From Rhizobium sp. R711 (GTDB taxonomy: Bacteria > Pseudomonadota > Alphaproteobacteria > Rhizobiales > Rhizobiaceae): a stretch of 64,000 nucleotides of DNA. The first letter of the stretch is position 1, and each line of letters opens with the position of its first letter. Below the pieces are notes generated by a model. That model worked only from the letters and a program-made list of their open reading frames with translations, ran no database searches and was not told the DNA's origin. The position numbers and the translations under genes are program-made. The stretch spans positions 1-64,000 of the forward strand of contig NZ_LOKZ01000012.1 of assembly GCF_002211365.1 (NCBI RefSeq). Reading direction: 5' to 3'. Shown one piece after another: positions 38,102-47,289 of the stretch.

Positions 38102-38116
38102 TTAGAACCGTTCTAA
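38102..38116. promoter_or_regulatory. Irr-box (iron control element) upstream of cytochrome b561
   Basis: TTAGAA-CCG-TTCTAA is a perfect 15-bp palindrome that matches the rhizobial ICE/Irr consensus TTTAGAA-N3-TTCTAAA. It lies 23 nt before the b561 ATG, where a bound repressor would block transcription. Irr represses haem-consuming genes under iron limitation, which fits a haem protein target. Confidence 0.75.
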
Positions 38117-38175
38117 GGTAAATGGACCGCCTGCTGTGAAGCAAGCAGCCCACCCCGCATTGCCAAAATTTAATA

Positions 38176-39582
38176 TTACATATGGATCGGCTTGAAGAAG
38201 GCGGCGAGAGCCGCTTCCTTGACCGCTTCCGACATCGTCGGGTGCGCGTGGCACGTGCGGCCGAGATCTTCCGCGGAACCACCGAATTCCATCAGAACCG
38301 CGATCTCGTGGATCATCTCTCCGGCGCCGAAGCCGACGATATGGCCGCCGAGGACGCGATCCGTTTCCTTATCGGACAGGATCTTCACAAAGCCATCAGT
38401 CGCGAGCATCGCACGCGCACGGCCGTTCGCCGTGAACGGGAACTTGCCGACCTTGTAGGCGATGCCAGCAGCCTTCAGCTCTTCTTCCGTCTTGCCGACG
38501 GAGGCGACTTCCGGCTGCGTGTAGACGACGCTCGGAATGACGTCGTAGTTCACATGGCCATGCTGACCGGCGAGGATTTCGGCAAGTGCGACGCCTTCGT
38601 CTTCAGCCTTGTGAGCCAGCATCGGACCCTTCACCACGTCGCCGATCGCGTAGATGCCAGGAACGTTGGTGCGGAAGTGTCCGTCGATCTCGACGCGACC
38701 ACGATTGTCGAGCTTGACGCCTGCTTCTTCCAGACCGAGGCCGGCGGTATAGGGCGTACGGCCGGTCGCGATCAGAACGACTTCGGCTTCGAGCGTCTGT
38801 GCATCGCCACCCTTGACCGGCTCGAAGGTAACCTTGGCACCTTTGCCGCCCTTCTCAACGCCCGTCACCTTGGAGCTCAGGTTGATGGTGACACCCTGCT
38901 TGGCGAGCATGCGCTGGAACTGCTTGGAAACTTCGCCATCCATGCCACCGAGAATCGTGTCGAGATATTCGACGACGGTGACCTTGGCACCGAGGCGCGA
39001 CCAGACAGAGCCGAGCTCGAGGCCGATGACACCACCACCGACGACGATCATCGTTTCCGGCACCTTCTCGAGAGCGATCGCACCCGTCGAGGAAATGATC
39101 ACCTTCTCGTCGAGATCGACCTTGACGCCAGGAATGCCGGCCACGTCGGAGCCGGTCGCGATGACAATGTTCTTGCCTTCGATTTCCTGGACCTTACCGT
39201 CTTCGCCGGTCACGGAAACCTTGCCGGCCGATGCGATCTTGCCGGTACCCTGGAAGGCATCGATCTTGTTCTTCTTGAAGAGGAAGGCAACGCCATCGAC
39301 GTTGGCCTTTACCGTCGCATCCTTATGCGCCAGCATCTTTTCAAGGTTCAGCTTCGGAGCCGCGACCTCGATGCCGAGCGCATCCATGCCATGGCCAGCC
39401 TGATGGAACATTTCGGAGGCATGCAGCAGCGCCTTGGACGGGATGCAGCCGACGTTCAGGCAGGTGCCGCCAAACGTTGCACGCTTTTCAACGACGGCGA
39501 CCTTGAGGCCGAGCTGCGCTGCCTTGATGGCAGCGACATAGCCGCCGGGGCCGGTTCCGATAACGATCACATCGTAGGACAT
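38176..39582 (-). CDS. lpdA: Dihydrolipoamide dehydrogenase (E3) of the 2-oxoglutarate dehydrogenase complex
   Basis: 468 aa. N-terminal FAD motif GTGPGGYVAA, redox disulfide GGTCLNVGCIPSKALLH (C near 40 and 45), central NAD-binding GGGVIGLELGSVW, and C-terminal HAHPTMSEAVKEA with the catalytic His. It reoxidises lipoyl groups of E2 with NAD+. It is downstream of sucA and sucB on the same strand, separated from them by an exporter, an SDR and a secreted-protein gene. E3 can serve several 2-oxoacid complexes. Confidence 0.97.
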   Translation of the reverse strand: MSYDVIVIGTGPGGYVAAIKAAQLGLKVAVVEKRATFGGTCLNVGCIPSKALLHASEMFHQAGHGMDALGIEVAAPKLNLEKMLAHKDATVKANVDGVAFLFKKNKIDAFQGTGKIASAGKVSVTGEDGKVQEIEGKNIVIATGSDVAGIPGVKVDLDEKVIISSTGAIALEKVPETMIVVGGGVIGLELGSVWSRLGAKVTVVEYLDTILGGMDGEVSKQFQRMLAKQGVTINLSSKVTGVEKGGKGAKVTFEPVKGGDAQTLEAEVVLIATGRTPYTAGLGLEEAGVKLDNRGRVEIDGHFRTNVPGIYAIGDVVKGPMLAHKAEDEGVALAEILAGQHGHVNYDVIPSVVYTQPEVASVGKTEEELKAAGIAYKVGKFPFTANGRARAMLATDGFVKILSDKETDRVLGGHIVGFGAGEMIHEIAVLMEFGGSAEDLGRTCHAHPTMSEAVKEAALAAFFKPIHM

Positions 39583-39609
39583 TGTTTCTTTTCCTTTTTC
39601 GTTATTTGC

Positions 39610-40248
39610 TTAGTCAGCCGCGCGAGCGAGCGCGAGGCGGAAACCGAAGCCGACCAGTGCGGCGCCGGTGATGCGGTTGAACCATTTGCCGCTTGCTATG
39701 AAGCGGTCGCGAATGGGCTTTACGGTGAAGAAAGTGGCGACGCCGGCGAACCAGGCGACGAGTGCGGTGGCCATGCCGATGCCGTAGCTGAACTGGATAA
39801 GCGCCGGGGTATCGTGGTGCACCAGCGTCGAGAACAGCGACAGGAAAAACAGGACCGGCTTCGGATTGAGCGCGTTGGTGATGAAGCCCATCCCGAGGCA
39901 CTTGAGCGCCGAGATCGGCTTGCGGTCTTCGTCCGTCACCTCGATCTCATTCACCTTGAAGCCCGGCTCGCGGAAGGACTTGATGCCGAGGTAGACGAGA
40001 TAGGCGACGCCGGCCCATTTGATCATGGCAAACAGCATCAGCGACTTGGAGACGATCAGGCCAAGGCCGAGGATCGTGTAGCTGATGTGAAAGAGCAGTG
40101 AGAAGCCCATGCCGAGGCCGGTCATCATGGCGGCACGGCGGCCATGCACGATGCTCTGGCGCAGGATGACGGCGAAGTCGGCGCCCGGTACGACGATGAA
40201 GATCGAAAAGACGGCCATCAGGCCGAGAAACTCAAGGAAGTATTGCAT
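39610..40248 (-). CDS. LysE/RhtB-family amino-acid exporter
   Basis: 212 aa with about six hydrophobic segments. The N-terminal FSIFIVVPGADFAVILRQSI and the GMGFSLLFHISYTILGLGL stretch are the family signature (P-G-P/A near helix 1 and a conserved G-x-G helix 2). C-terminal NALNPKPVLFFLSLF is the conserved NPK motif. Probably exports an amino acid or derivative; substrate not predictable. It sits between an SDR gene and lpdA with 20- and 27-nt gaps, so it belongs to the sucAB-lpdA transcription unit by spacing. Confidence 0.9.
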   Translation of the reverse strand: MQYFLEFLGLMAVFSIFIVVPGADFAVILRQSIVHGRRAAMMTGLGMGFSLLFHISYTILGLGLIVSKSLMLFAMIKWAGVAYLVYLGIKSFREPGFKVNEIEVTDEDRKPISALKCLGMGFITNALNPKPVLFFLSLFSTLVHHDTPALIQFSYGIGMATALVAWFAGVATFFTVKPIRDRFIASGKWFNRITGAALVGFGFRLALARAAD

Positions 40249-40268
40249 GGCGATATGGTCTCCGCGTC

Positions 40269-41021
40269 CTAACGGCCGCCGCTAACATTGAGTATGGCGC
40301 CCGTTATATAGGAAGCCGTCGGCGAGAGAAGGTAGAGGACCGCATCGGCGATCTCCTCTGCCGTGCCGGGCCTCTGCATCGGAATGCTCGGCGCCAGGTC
40401 GCGTGCGCGGTTCGGCAGGCCGCCGGATGCATGAATGTCGGTATCGATGACACCGGGGCGGATAGCGTTCACACGCACGCCCTCATTTGCCACCTCGCGC
40501 GACAGACCCACGGTGAACGTATCGATCGCGGCCTTCGATGCGGCGTAGTCGACATACTGCGAGGCCGAGCCCAGAACGGCTGCCATCGACGAGATGTTGA
40601 CGATTGCCCCGCCATTGCCGCCATGCCTCGACGACATGCGGCGGACGGCTTCGGCCGCGCATAGGATCGAGCCGGTCACGTTGATCCGCATCATCCGCTC
40701 AAGTCGCTCGACGCTCATCTCGTCGACGCGCTGCTGGGCATCGACGATGCCGGCATTGTTGACCAGTCCATCCAGCCGCCCGAAGTGCTTCTCGACTGTC
40801 TGGAACATCGAAACGATATCCTGCGCGCTGCCGACATCGCCCTTGATTGCGATGGCGTCACCGCCCTCGGCCTTGACCTCCGAGACGATAGCGTCGGCAG
40901 CGGCGCGGTTGGCGGCGTAGTTCACAGCAACGTTCCAACCCTGGCGGGCAGCGAGCCGGCAGACCGCAGCACCGATACCCCGACTACCGCCGGTAACAAG
41001 AAGGACCGGTCGTTCTGTCAT
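40269..41021 (-). CDS. SDR-family oxidoreductase (glucose/ribitol or FabG type)
   Basis: 250 aa from MTERPVLLV at 41021; the 79 upstream in-frame codons overlap the preceding gene and are not SDR-like. Full motif set: VTGGSRGIGAAV, NNAGIVD, catalytic Ser in NISSMAAVLGS, YAASK, and IRPGVIDTDIHASGG. NAD(P)-dependent; substrate unknown. The ATG overlaps the stop of the secreted protein upstream by 4 nt (ATGA), so both are co-translated. It is the fifth gene of the sucA-to-lpdA stretch. Confidence 0.87.
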   Translation of the reverse strand: MTERPVLLVTGGSRGIGAAVCRLAARQGWNVAVNYAANRAAADAIVSEVKAEGGDAIAIKGDVGSAQDIVSMFQTVEKHFGRLDGLVNNAGIVDAQQRVDEMSVERLERMMRINVTGSILCAAEAVRRMSSRHGGNGGAIVNISSMAAVLGSASQYVDYAASKAAIDTFTVGLSREVANEGVRVNAIRPGVIDTDIHASGGLPNRARDLAPSIPMQRPGTAEEIADAVLYLLSPTASYITGAILNVSGGR

Positions 41022-41569
41022 TTCGCGCACTCCGTGAATGCCAGGACATCCCACGGCGCAACCGTCGCCTTGTCGTTGCCCCAGATCTGCGATTGGCGGA
41101 TCGCCGGACCGAGACCCGGCAGAAAGATATTCTCGGCGGCTGCCGCGGCTTCGGACTGCAGATTCTCGATCTCGCCCTTGGCATTCGCGCCGTAGATCGT
41201 GCCCCGCCAGATCGTGCAAGCGTCCAGATCGGCGCCCGTCACGTCGCCACCGGGGCATTTGAACATCAGGATACCGACAGCGCGTTCCGGATCGTCTGAC
41301 GGCATCACATAGCCGTCGAGCTCGATCGAGGTCTTCAGCACCTTCAGCTTGAACCGGTTGCTGGCAGCCGCCGCTTCCGAATTGATCGGCGTGAAGCGCA
41401 ACTCGTAGGCGCCATCCCTATCTGCGTAGACAGCACTTGCCTGGCTGCAGTCGGGAGCCGCCACAGCGATCGCAGGCAACGCCAACAAGAACGCGAGCGA
41501 CGCCCCCACCCTGCCTTTGGCAAGGGGAGGCATCTTGGTCTTACGCCCTGTGGAGATTGCCAGCGACAT
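41018..41569 (-). CDS. Secreted protein of unknown function downstream of sucB
   Basis: 183 aa. Signal peptide ending LALPAIAVAA-PDC, mature part about 145 residues with four Cys (DCSQ, FKCPGG, LDACTIW, FTECAK) that could form two disulfides. Contains an IRQSQIWGNDK segment near the C-terminus; no enzyme motif recognised. An internal Met (41533) is an alternative start and still gives a signal peptide. The stop overlaps the SDR start. Its position between sucB and lpdA is intriguing, but a role in the TCA cycle is not implied by the sequence, since it should be periplasmic. Confidence 0.75.
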   Translation of the reverse strand: MSLAISTGRKTKMPPLAKGRVGASLAFLLALPAIAVAAPDCSQASAVYADRDGAYELRFTPINSEAAAASNRFKLKVLKTSIELDGYVMPSDDPERAVGILMFKCPGGDVTGADLDACTIWRGTIYGANAKGEIENLQSEAAAAAENIFLPGLGPAIRQSQIWGNDKATVAPWDVLAFTECAK

Positions 41570-41592
41570 CGCGCGCCCCGCTGAGGTGGAAA

Positions 41593-41610
41593 GGGCCGCT
41601 CGCGCGGCCC
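41593..41610 (-). terminator. GC hairpin downstream of sucB, possible terminator or processing site
   Basis: GGGCCGC pairs with GCGGCCC across a 4-nt loop, followed on the minus strand by TTTCC. It begins 11 nt after the sucB stop. The U-tract is short, so readthrough to the secreted protein and SDR is likely. Confidence 0.55.
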
Positions 41611-41620
41611 AGTCGAATGC

Positions 41621-42865
41621 TTAGAGATCGAGAACCAGACGCTCCGGATCTTCCAGGCTTTCCTTCACGCGAACGAGGAAGGTCACGGCTTCCTTGCCGT
41701 CGACGATGCGGTGATCGTAGGAAAGCGCGAGATACATCATCGGACGGATGACGATCTGGCCACCGACGACAACCGGACGGTCCTGGATCTTGTGCATGCC
41801 GAGGATACCGGACTGCGGCGCATTCAGGATCGGCGAAGACATCAGCGAGCCGTAGACGCCGCCATTGGTGATCGTGAAGGTACCGCCCTGCATGTCGGCC
41901 ATCGAAAGCGAACCGTCGCGGGCAGCCTTTGCCAGACGTGCCAGTTCCTTCTCGACTTCAGCGATCGACATCTGGTCAGCGTCGCGGATGACGGGAACAA
42001 CGAGGCCCTTGTCCGTGCCGACGGCCATGCCGATGTGGCAGAAGTTCTTGTAGATGATGTCGGTACCATCAATCTCAGCGTTAACAGCCGGCAGTTCCTT
42101 CAGCGCATGGGTGATCGCCTTGGTGAAGAAGCCCATGAAGCCGAGCTTCACGCCATGCTTCTTTTCGAAGACGTCCTTGTACTTGGCGCGCAGGTCCATG
42201 ACCGCCTTCATGTCCACCTCGTTGTAAGTGGTCAGCATGGCGGCCGTGTTCTGGGCGTCCTTCAGGCGCTTGGCAATCGTCTGGCGCAGGCGCGTCATCT
42301 TCACACGCTCTTCGCGAGCGGCGTCCTCTACCGTCGACGGGCCGCGGGCAGCAGCCGGAACGGCGGGAGCGGCAGCGGCTGCCGGAGCGGAGATGCCCTT
42401 GGCAACAGCAGCAATCACGTCGCCCTTCAGAACCTGGCCGCGCTTGCCGCTACCGTCGATCTGATCGGCCGACAGATTGTTCTCGGCCAGCATCTTGGCG
42501 GCAGCCGGTGCGGGCGGCATGGCGGAGACTGAAGCAGCCGGCGCAGCAGCAGCGGCGACTGGTGCAGGTGCTGCAGCAGCGGGCTCGGCAGCCTTGGCGG
42601 GAGCGGCCGGGGCAGCAGCGGCACCGACGCCCGCGGCGATCTGGCCGAGCAGTGCGCCGAGACCGACCGTCTCGCCAGCCTGGGCAACGATTTCGGACAG
42701 CGTACCGGAAGCCGGTGCCGGCACTTCGATGGTCACCTTGTCGGTTTCAAGCTCGAGAATCGGCTCGTCAGCCTTGATGGCGTCGCCGACCTTCTTGAAC
42801 CAGGTACCGACGGTTGCCTCGCTGACGGATTCACCGAGAGTTGGAACGCGGATTTCTGTGGCCAT
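41621..42865 (-). CDS. sucB: Dihydrolipoamide succinyltransferase (E2) of 2-oxoglutarate dehydrogenase
   Basis: 414 aa. N-terminal lipoyl domain with the lipoylated Lys in [10 protein letters not shown] (K near 43), an Ala/Pro-rich linker, a peripheral-subunit binding domain ([25 protein letters not shown]) and the catalytic core ending [12 protein letters not shown] (His/Asp active site). It transfers succinyl to CoA. It lies 29 nt after the YCII gene and is in one operon with sucA. Confidence 0.97.
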   Translation of the reverse strand: MATEIRVPTLGESVSEATVGTWFKKVGDAIKADEPILELETDKVTIEVPAPASGTLSEIVAQAGETVGLGALLGQIAAGVGAAAAPAAPAKAAEPAAAAPAPVAAAAAPAASVSAMPPAPAAAKMLAENNLSADQIDGSGKRGQVLKGDVIAAVAKGISAPAAAAAPAVPAAARGPSTVEDAAREERVKMTRLRQTIAKRLKDAQNTAAMLTTYNEVDMKAVMDLRAKYKDVFEKKHGVKLGFMGFFTKAITHALKELPAVNAEIDGTDIIYKNFCHIGMAVGTDKGLVVPVIRDADQMSIAEVEKELARLAKAARDGSLSMADMQGGTFTITNGGVYGSLMSSPILNAPQSGILGMHKIQDRPVVVGGQIVIRPMMYLALSYDHRIVDGKEAVTFLVRVKESLEDPERLVLDL

Positions 42866-42894
42866 TGTTCAAATCCTGATTTGCTTGTGTTCGT

Positions 42895-43212
42895 TTATTC
42901 GTTTCCGGCAGCAGATGGCCGGAGAATGATCGAGGGCATTGGCAATATGTCAAAGCGAAAGCCGTAACCGGACTGGATGATCGGATCGGCATCGGCAAGC
43001 GCTTGCGCCGCCTTCTGATCCGCTGCCGAAACGACTGCCATGCCCCAGGCTCCCTCGCCTTCGAAGACGGGACCGACGGCAATCGCCAATCCCTCTTCTG
43101 CGTTGCGGTGCCAATAAGCGGCATGGCGGCTCATCGCAGCCATTTCCTCTCCGGTCGCGTCATGCGGGAAGCGAGGACGAGGCGGCACAAGTCTGAGGAA
43201 GAAATATGCCAT
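42895..43212 (-). CDS. YCII-domain protein between sucA and sucB
   Basis: 105 aa. Start MAYFFLRLVPPRPRFPHDAT, with FEGEGAWGMAVVSAADQKAAQALADADP and a C-terminal YGFRFDILPM strand. This is the ferredoxin-like YciI/YCII fold, with the typical His/Asp pocket partly retained (H29, H35, D75). Such proteins are small, dimeric and mostly of unknown function. It sits 12 nt after sucA and 29 nt before sucB on the same strand, so it is co-transcribed with the E1 and E2 genes. A second YCII protein lies at 57461-57754 and shares the fold but not the sequence. Confidence 0.78.
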   Translation of the reverse strand: MAYFFLRLVPPRPRFPHDATGEEMAAMSRHAAYWHRNAEEGLAIAVGPVFEGEGAWGMAVVSAADQKAAQALADADPIIQSGYGFRFDILPMPSIILRPSAAGNE

Positions 43213-43224
43213 CGCCCCGATCCC

Positions 43225-46209
43225 TTAGCCGCCCAGCGCATCCTCGAGGAATGCGGCGAGCTGCGACAGATGCTTGGACATCAGACCCGTGGCCGGCGAA
43301 GCGGCAGCCGGGCGGCCGGTGTAACGGACGCGCTGGTACTTCGCATCGATATGGGCGAGCACCCATTCCAGATACGGGTCGATGAACGACCATGCACCCA
43401 TGTTCTTCGGCTCTTCCTGGCACCAGACCATCTCTGCGTTCCGGAAGCGGGAAAGCTCGTTGATGAGCGCCTTTGCCGGGAACGGATAGAGCTGTTCGAC
43501 GCGCAGCAGGTAGATGTCGTCAATGCCGCGCTTTTCGCGCTCTTCCAGGAGGTCGTAGTAGACCTTGCCGGTGCACATGACGACGCGGCGGATCTTGGCA
43601 TCCTTCTGCAGCTTGATCGGGCCGTCCTTGATAACCTCCGCATCGTCCCAAAGCAGGCGATGGAAGGAGGACTCACCGGCCAGTTCCGCAAGGCTGGAAA
43701 CGGCCCGCTTGTGGCGCAGAAGCGACTTCGGCGTCATCAGAACGAGCGGCTTGCGGAAGTCACGCTTCAGCTGCCGGCGCAGGATATGGAAGTAGTTCGC
43801 CGGTGTCGTGACGTTGGCAACCTGCATGTTGTCTTCTGCGCAAAGCTGCAGGAAGCGCTCGAGGCGGGCCGAGGAATGCTCAGGACCCTGCCCCTCGTAG
43901 CCATGCGGCAACAGGCAGACGAGACCCGACATACGCAGCCACTTGCGTTCGCCCGACGAAACGAACTGGTCGAAGACGACCTGCGCACCGTTGGCGAAGT
44001 CGCCGAACTGGGCTTCCCAGAGCGTTAGCGCGTTCGGACGAGCCAGCGAATAGCCATACTCGAAGCCGAGGACCGCTTCTTCCGAAAGCATCGAGTTGAT
44101 GACTTCGTAACGAGCCTGGTTGGACGACAGGTTCGCGAGCGGAATGTAGCGCTCTTCCGTCTCTTGATCATAGAGAACCGAATGACGCTGCGAGAAGGTG
44201 CCTCGTTCGCAATCCTGGCCGGACAGGCGGATCTTGTGACCTTCGACGACCAACGAGCCGAAGGCAAGCGCCTCAGCCATCGCCCAGTCGAGGTTCTCGC
44301 CCGTCTGGATCATGTTGGCACGGTTTTCCATGAAGCGCTGGATCGTGCGGTGCGCGCGGAAGCCTTCCGGAATTTCCGAAAGCTTGCGGCCGATATCCTT
44401 GAGCGTCTTCATCGCAACGGCGGTCTTGCCGCGGCGCTGTTCGTCGGCATTGTCGGCCGTGCGCAGGCCCGACCACTCGCCATCCAGCCAGTCGGCCTTG
44501 TTGGGCTTGTAGCTCTGGCCGGCGTCGAACTCCTGCTCGAGGTGGGCACGCCAGTCGGCCTTCATCTTCTCGACTTCGCCGTCGCTGACGAGGCCCTCTG
44601 CAACAAGACGGTCCGCATAGATCTGCAGCACGGTCTTGTGAGCGCGGATGACCTTGTACATCTTCGGCTGCGTGAAGGACGGCTCATCGCCTTCGTTGTG
44701 GCCGTAGCGGCGGTAGCAGAACATGTCGACCACAACGGGCTTGTGGAACTTCATGCGGAATTCGGTCGCGATCTTGGCCGCATAGACGACCGCTTCCGGA
44801 TCGTCGCCGTTGACGTGGAAGATCGGCGCTTCGATCATTTTGGCAACGTCGGACGGATAGGGCGACGAGCGCGAGAAGGCCGGGTTCGTGGTGAAACCGA
44901 TCTGGTTGTTGATGATGACATGCATCGTGCCGGCAACGCGATGGCCGCGCAGGCCGGAGAGGCCGAGGATTTCGGCAATCACGCCCTGGCCAGCGAAAGC
45001 CGCGTCACCATGGATCAGAAGCGGCAGAACCTTGGCGCGCTCGGACAGCGGGATGATGTCGCCATCCCACACGGTGGCGCCCATGTCCTGCTTGGCGCGA
45101 GCCTTGCCCATGACGACGGGATCGACGATTTCGAGGTGCGAGGGGTTGGCCGTCAGCGAGACGTGAACCTTGTTGCCATCGAACTCACGGTCGGAGGAGG
45201 CGCCGAGGTGGTACTTCACGTCGCCCGAGCCTTCGACTTCGTCAGGCGCGTAGGAGCCGCCCTTGAATTCGTGGAAGATCGCGCGGTGCGGCTTGCCCAT
45301 GACCTGCGAGAGCACGTTCAGACGGCCGCGGTGGGCCATACCGAACACGGCTTCACGAAGGCCGAGATGACCGCCACGCTTCAGGATCTGCTCGAGTGCC
45401 GGGACGAGCGATTCACCACCGTCGAGACCAAAACGCTTGGTGCCCTTGAACTTGACGTCGAGGAACTGCTCGTAGCCTTCGGCTTCGACGAGCTTGGCGA
45501 GGATGGCCTTCTTGCCCTCAGGGCTGAAAGCGACGCCCTTGTCCGGACCTTCGATCCGTTCCTGGATCCAAGCCTTCTCTTCCGGGTTCGAGATGTGCAT
45601 GAACTCGACACCGAGGGTCGAACAGTAGGTGCGCTCGAGGATCTCGATCATCTCGGGAAGGGTGGCGTATTCGAGGCCGAGAACGTTGTCGATGAAGATC
45701 TTGCGGGAATAGTCGGCCTCGGTGAAACCGTAAGCTTCGGGCGACAGTTCCTTGTAGTCTTCGACAGGTGCCGCAATCCCGAGCGGGTCGAGCTTGGCAT
45801 GCAGGTGACCGCGCATGCGGTAGGCGCGGATCATCATGATGGCGCGGACGGAGTCGCGCGTCGCCTGCAGGATGTCGGCGCCATCGGTCGGCTTGCCGGC
45901 TGCTTCCGCCTTGCCCTTGACCTTGGTTTCGATGATTTTCTCTACAGCGCCCCAATCCCCGTCGAGCGCCGAAACGAGGTCGCTCTTCGGCTGCAGGGGC
46001 CAATTTGCCTTGCGCCAGGACGCGCCCTTGGCCGCCTTCTTCACATCTTCCGGATTGTCTTCCAGCGCCTTGAAGAAGGACCGCCATTCCTCGCCGACCG
46101 AGTTCGGGTCTTCCTCATAACGCGCATAAAGCTGCTCGATATAGGCAGCATTGGCGCCATCCAGGAACGAGGTAATCTGAAACTGCTCGTTGGCTTCTTG
46201 CCGTGCCAT
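43225..46209 (-). CDS. sucA: 2-oxoglutarate dehydrogenase E1 component
   Basis: 994 aa, typical length. The thiamine diphosphate segment GDAAFAGQGVIAEILGLSGL and following NNQIGFTTNP carry the family's cofactor-binding residues, and GMAHRGRLNVLSQVMGK is the active-site loop. C-terminal transketolase-like domain includes the GYEGQGPEHSSARLERFLQL motif. It decarboxylates 2-oxoglutarate. The ATG at 46209 follows a 161-nt spacer from sucD, which contains a strong hairpin at 46328. Confidence 0.97.
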   Translation of the reverse strand: MARQEANEQFQITSFLDGANAAYIEQLYARYEEDPNSVGEEWRSFFKALEDNPEDVKKAAKGASWRKANWPLQPKSDLVSALDGDWGAVEKIIETKVKGKAEAAGKPTDGADILQATRDSVRAIMMIRAYRMRGHLHAKLDPLGIAAPVEDYKELSPEAYGFTEADYSRKIFIDNVLGLEYATLPEMIEILERTYCSTLGVEFMHISNPEEKAWIQERIEGPDKGVAFSPEGKKAILAKLVEAEGYEQFLDVKFKGTKRFGLDGGESLVPALEQILKRGGHLGLREAVFGMAHRGRLNVLSQVMGKPHRAIFHEFKGGSYAPDEVEGSGDVKYHLGASSDREFDGNKVHVSLTANPSHLEIVDPVVMGKARAKQDMGATVWDGDIIPLSERAKVLPLLIHGDAAFAGQGVIAEILGLSGLRGHRVAGTMHVIINNQIGFTTNPAFSRSSPYPSDVAKMIEAPIFHVNGDDPEAVVYAAKIATEFRMKFHKPVVVDMFCYRRYGHNEGDEPSFTQPKMYKVIRAHKTVLQIYADRLVAEGLVSDGEVEKMKADWRAHLEQEFDAGQSYKPNKADWLDGEWSGLRTADNADEQRRGKTAVAMKTLKDIGRKLSEIPEGFRAHRTIQRFMENRANMIQTGENLDWAMAEALAFGSLVVEGHKIRLSGQDCERGTFSQRHSVLYDQETEERYIPLANLSSNQARYEVINSMLSEEAVLGFEYGYSLARPNALTLWEAQFGDFANGAQVVFDQFVSSGERKWLRMSGLVCLLPHGYEGQGPEHSSARLERFLQLCAEDNMQVANVTTPANYFHILRRQLKRDFRKPLVLMTPKSLLRHKRAVSSLAELAGESSFHRLLWDDAEVIKDGPIKLQKDAKIRRVVMCTGKVYYDLLEEREKRGIDDIYLLRVEQLYPFPAKALINELSRFRNAEMVWCQEEPKNMGAWSFIDPYLEWVLAHIDAKYQRVRYTGRPAAASPATGLMSKHLSQLAAFLEDALGG

Positions 46210-46327
46210 GGTTACACGCGGACGCCTTCGTCCGCCTCCTGACTTGTGATTCCGCCGGATACTCGACCGGCTTGCCGCATCTGTCGTTAGCCGCCTGTCC
46301 GCGGCTCATTCCATTTTAGAAGTCGAG

Positions 46328-46360
46328 CCCCGGGCAGGCGGTGAACGCCGCTGCCCGAGG
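46328..46360 (-). terminator. Strong GC hairpin between sucD and sucA
   Basis: On the minus strand CCTCGGGCAG pairs with CTGCCCGGGG with one wobble, and a small inner stem caps it. It starts 10 nt after the sucD stop. No U-run follows, so it may attenuate or protect the sucCD message instead of ending it. Confidence 0.45.
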
Positions 46361-46370
46361 TATGGATGGA

Positions 46371-47276
46371 TTAGCCCTTGAGGACTTCAACCAGCGTCTT
46401 GCCGAGGCGAGCCGGGGACGGCGACACCTTGATCCCGGCCGATTCCATCGCCGCGATCTTCGATTCTGCGTCACCCTTGCCGCCGGAAACAACGGCGCCT
46501 GCGTGACCCATCGTGCGGCCCTTCGGCGCCGTACGGCCCGCGATGAAGCCGGCCATCGGCTTCTTGCGGCCCTTCTTGGCTTCATCGATCAGGAACTGTG
46601 CCGCGTCTTCTTCAGCCGAGCCGCCGATTTCGCCGATCATGATGATCGAGGTCGTGGCTTCGTCAGCGAGGAACATTTCGAGCACGTCGATGAACTCCGT
46701 GCCCTTGACCGGGTCGCCGCCGATACCGACAGCCGTCGTCTGGCCGAGGCCTTCGTTCGAGGTCTGGAACACGGCTTCGTAGGTCAGCGTGCCGGAACGC
46801 GAGACGATACCGACCGAACCCTTGCGGAAGATCGAGCCCGGCATGATGCCGATCTTGCACTCTTCCGGCGTCAGGATGCCCGGGCAGTTCGGGCCGAGCA
46901 GGCGCGACTTCGACTTGTCGAGCTTGGCCTTCACACGCACCATGTCCATGACCGGGATGCCCTCGGTGATGCAGGTGATGAACGGGATCTCGGCGTCGAT
47001 CGCTTCGATGATCGCATCGGCGGCGCCTGCCGGCGGAACGTAGATGACGGTCGCATCGGCGCCGGTCTTGTCCCTGGCTTCGGCGACAGAGGCGAAGATC
47101 GGCAGCGAGGTGCCGTCGACGCCAGACGACCACGATTCACCACCCTTCTTCGGGTGAATGCCGCCGACCATCTTGGTGCCGTAATAGGCGAGCGCCTGTT
47201 CGGTGTGGAAGGTGCCGGTCTTGCCGGTCAGGCCCTGAACGAGAACCTTGGTGTCTTTGTTGACGAGAATGGACAT
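46371..47276 (-). CDS. sucD: Succinyl-CoA synthetase alpha subunit
   Basis: 301 aa. CoA-binding Rossmann domain ([20 protein letters not shown]), GNCPGI-like [15 protein letters not shown], and the phosphohistidine in [11 protein letters not shown] near residue 250. It carries the phospho-His of the reaction. The stop and start flank a DUF1579-type gene inserted between sucC and sucD (13-nt and 9-nt gaps). Minus strand, TCA operon. Confidence 0.97.
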   Translation of the reverse strand: MSILVNKDTKVLVQGLTGKTGTFHTEQALAYYGTKMVGGIHPKKGGESWSSGVDGTSLPIFASVAEARDKTGADATVIYVPPAGAADAIIEAIDAEIPFITCITEGIPVMDMVRVKAKLDKSKSRLLGPNCPGILTPEECKIGIMPGSIFRKGSVGIVSRSGTLTYEAVFQTSNEGLGQTTAVGIGGDPVKGTEFIDVLEMFLADEATTSIIMIGEIGGSAEEDAAQFLIDEAKKGRKKPMAGFIAGRTAPKGRTMGHAGAVVSGGKGDAESKIAAMESAGIKVSPSPARLGKTLVEVLKG

Positions 47277-47289
47277 GCGAGGCCTTTGT

